Of a stretch of DNA of 7,448 bases, positions 5,688-7,448 are shown piece by piece. The stretch's first letter is position 1; every line of letters starts with the position of its first letter. Source of the DNA: Verrucomicrobiota bacterium. Its GTDB lineage: Bacteria; Verrucomicrobiota; Verrucomicrobiia; Chthoniobacterales; JAFAMB01. The translations under genes and the position numbers were made by a program. Below the pieces are notes generated by a model. It did no database searches. It was not told the DNA's origin and was given only the letters and a program-made list of their open reading frames with translations. Location: positions 1 through 7,448 of the forward strand of contig JAFAJU010000222.1 of NCBI GenBank assembly GCA_019236035.1. The letters run 5' to 3'.

Positions 5688-7448
5688 GCTGCGTCGCCGC
5701 GGTGGTGGCAAAGCCCGTCCAGCTTGGCAGTTCCGCCAGCCTGCCGTCAATAAAGAGGTGATGCCAGAGCTGGGTTGCCGCGACCGCCGCCAGCCCCAGT
5801 TCGACGGAAAGCCGCGGCAGGGAACCGGCTCGCAATTGGCGAAAAGCCCGCCGCCAGTGGCGCACCGCCGAAACATGAAAATAGCCCGTGCGTCGCAGCG
5901 ATTCCTCACTCAACAGTTGATCGACAAACGTCGCTGATTCTATGTGAAAGCTGTCGAGCGGAGCGCGGAAAATCACTTTGCCCCGCCGGAAAACGGCTGG
6001 CGGCAGCCAACGCTCAGCTAACAGACGGAGCAGGTATTTGTCGTGGAATCCCCGCAATTTCAAACGGGGATGCAGCTTCGCCAGGAAAGCGAACACGTCC
6101 TCGTCAAGGAACGGATATCGTACCTCGACCGAGGAATGCATGGCCACCCGATCGCCCTTGGCCTGGAGCAAAAGTCCAGCCAAGGTAACCCGGGCGGCAA
6201 CCCAAATGCCCCGGTTCAGTGGGTGCCAGCGTCTGGCGCGCTCCAGGTTGAGTTTCAAATCGGCCCATGGATTGGTCCGCCGCATCACTTCCAGCATCGG
6301 CTCGGCGTAAAAGCGAAGCTTGGAGAGGGCCAGCAGCCCATAGGAATCAATCCAGGCGTTGGGACCGCCGACGGATTCCTCAACGCGAGGTCTCACATCG
6401 GGCGAGAACTGTGGCACCCTGTTTAGGCGAAGATAAGCTTGCCGGATCTTGTCGCTTAGCCGAAGTGCGGGCACCAGATCCAGGAATCCGAGCAATTTGG
6501 ACAACTTGTACCAGGGATAGCCGACCAGCCACTCGTCAGCCCCCTCCCCCGTGACAACCACCTTCTGTCCGCAGCTATGCACGCGCTGAGCTAACAGCAG
6601 TAAAGCCGCACAAGAGGTATCGATCACGGGAGCCTCGGCGGCCTCGATCAACCGGGGATAGGTCTTCAAGGCATCGCTGTGGCCGAACTCCTGAACGATT
6701 GGTGGTTTCGTACCGACATGACGGGCCACCAGACTGGCGGCGCTAAGCTCGTCAAGAGCGGGATCCTTGACGCGCACCGTGTAGGTAGAAATCGCCGGAC
6801 CCCGAAGGTGACAAGCCAAGGCCAGAATCATGCTCGAGTCAACGCCACCCGACAAATACGCTCCCACTGGGACATCAGCCCTCAATCGCTTCTCGACCGA
6901 CTGAGACAGCACACGCTCGAATTCATCCACCAGCCGGCGGGGCTCTCTTCCGGGATCCTCGTCGCCACGATCTGGAAAATCCATCTCCCAGTAAGCGCGC
7001 TCGTCGATCGCAGCTGCCCTCCCACGAACCTTTGGGCTGATCCGCAGGTAATGGCCGGGAGGAAGGAGTTGTACGCCTTCGAAACAGGTCACGGGGCCTG
7101 GTAGCGCGGAGAAGGAAAAGATGTGGTCAATGCCGTGCAGGTCGGGTCGCGCCAAAACCATCTCCGAAGCTAGAAGTCCCTTGATTTCGGAGGCGAATAG
7201 GAACCAGTCACCTTGGCGCGTCCAATACAGTGGACATATGCCGAAACGGTCCCGGCCAAGCATCAATTGACGCCGGCGCTGGTCCCAAAGAGCAATGGCA
7301 AACTGACCCCGCAAAAGCTCGAACATTCCTACCTGACGTTCTTCCCAAAGGTGCGGGATGATTTCCGTATCGCAGTGGGTGACCAGACGATGGCCGCGAC
7401 CTGCCAGTTCGGCCCGCCTCTCGACGTAATCGAACAGCTCGCCGTTAA
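5683..7448 (-). CDS. Asparagine synthetase, glutamine-hydrolysing (AsnB type; N-terminus outside window)
   Basis: This cytoplasmic ATP-dependent amidotransferase hydrolyses glutamine in its N-terminal domain and passes ammonia to an adenylated carboxylate in its C-terminal domain. The frame is open from the stop (5683-5685) through the right edge, 587 codons. An internal ATG at 7326 is not the start, because glutaminase-domain sequence continues upstream: NGELFDYVERRAEL at the very edge, then DTE, then LLRGQFAIALWD and RDRFGICPLYW. By comparison with E. coli AsnB, where NGE is near residue 74, about 70 residues including the nucleophilic Cys are missing, giving a full length near 660. The synthetase domain shows the pyrophosphate loop SGGVDSS (6832-6852), GEGADEWLVGY (6517-6549), HSSVEVRYPFLD (6103-6138) and a DKYLLRLLAERWLP segment. 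The length and the LLLQAKGDRVAMHSS context resemble AsnB-like enzymes of biosynthetic and envelope loci rather than the short housekeeping form. It is co-oriented with the PKS but separated from it by the opposing TPR gene. The acceptor could be aspartate or another carboxylate. Confidence 0.95.
   Translation of the reverse strand, partial: NGELFDYVERRAELAGRGHRLVTHCDTEIIPHLWEERQVGMFELLRGQFAIALWDQRRRQLMLGRDRFGICPLYWTRQGDWFLFASEIKGLLASEMVLARPDLHGIDHIFSFSALPGPVTCFEGVQLLPPGHYLRISPKVRGRAAAIDERAYWEMDFPDRGDEDPGREPRRLVDEFERVLSQSVEKRLRADVPVGAYLSGGVDSSMILALACHLRGPAISTYTVRVKDPALDELSAASLVARHVGTKPPIVQEFGHSDALKTYPRLIEAAEAPVIDTSCAALLLLAQRVHSCGQKVVVTGEGADEWLVGYPWYKLSKLLGFLDLVPALRLSDKIRQAYLRLNRVPQFSPDVRPRVEESVGGPNAWIDSYGLLALSKLRFYAEPMLEVMRRTNPWADLKLNLERARRWHPLNRGIWVAARVTLAGLLLQAKGDRVAMHSSVEVRYPFLDEDVFAFLAKLHPRLKLRGFHDKYLLRLLAERWLPPAVFRRGKVIFRAPLDSFHIESATFVDQLLSEESLRRTGYFHVSAVRHWRRAFRQLRAGSLPRLSVELGLAAVAATQLWHHLFIDGRLAELPSWTGFATTAATQR

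Noticed and set aside
5683..7326. ATG 7326 as the start of the asparagine synthetase
   Set aside because: The same frame continues upstream to the edge with conserved glutaminase sequence (NGE, DTE), so this Met is internal.
1..7448. CRISPR arrays, tRNA or rRNA genes, transposase genes
   Set aside because: No regularly spaced repeats, no cloverleaf or rRNA-like sequence and no transposase-like translation were seen on either strand.

Overview
The window holds part of a secondary-metabolite type biosynthetic locus from a bacterium of moderately high GC content. There are three genes. A type I polyketide synthase (PKS) on the minus strand fills positions 1-4362 and runs off the left edge. A small exported TPR-type protein on the plus strand occupies 4744-5514. 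A glutamine-hydrolysing asparagine synthetase on the minus strand occupies 5683-7448 and runs off the right edge. The organism cannot be fixed from sequence alone. The TPR protein, the cis-AT PKS and the AsnB subfamily would suit Verrucomicrobiota or Acidobacteriota, but this is a low-confidence impression rather than a database result.

Positions 1-4362: one uninterrupted minus-strand frame of 1454 codons. It starts at an ATG only four residues ahead of the ketosynthase core and encodes KS, AT, DH and the beginning of a C-methyltransferase. This is the order found in reducing, methylating PKS polypeptides. All KS, AT and DH catalytic residues I can check are present. The reductive domains and ACP expected after the methyltransferase would lie beyond the left edge.

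Positions 4363-4743: a 381-bp non-coding divergent region between the PKS and TPR genes. It is more AT-rich than its surroundings. It contains a terminator-like hairpin with nine T residues facing the TPR gene, a plausible promoter for that gene, a short palindrome and a tandem 7-mer on the PKS side.

Positions 4744-5514: a 256-residue protein with a signal peptide and helical TPR-like repeats, resembling bacterial relatives of the RMDN (regulator of microtubule dynamics) family. Its cluster role, if any, is unknown.

Positions 5515-5682: a 168-bp convergent intergenic region dense in inverted and direct repeats, including a 61-nt imperfect hairpin.

Positions 5683-7448: asparagine synthetase lacking its first ~70 residues because of the window edge. 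AsnB-like enzymes in biosynthetic clusters transfer glutamine-derived ammonia to an activated carboxylate, so amidation of a polyketide-derived acid is one possible link to the PKS. Supply of asparagine, or an unrelated role, is equally open.
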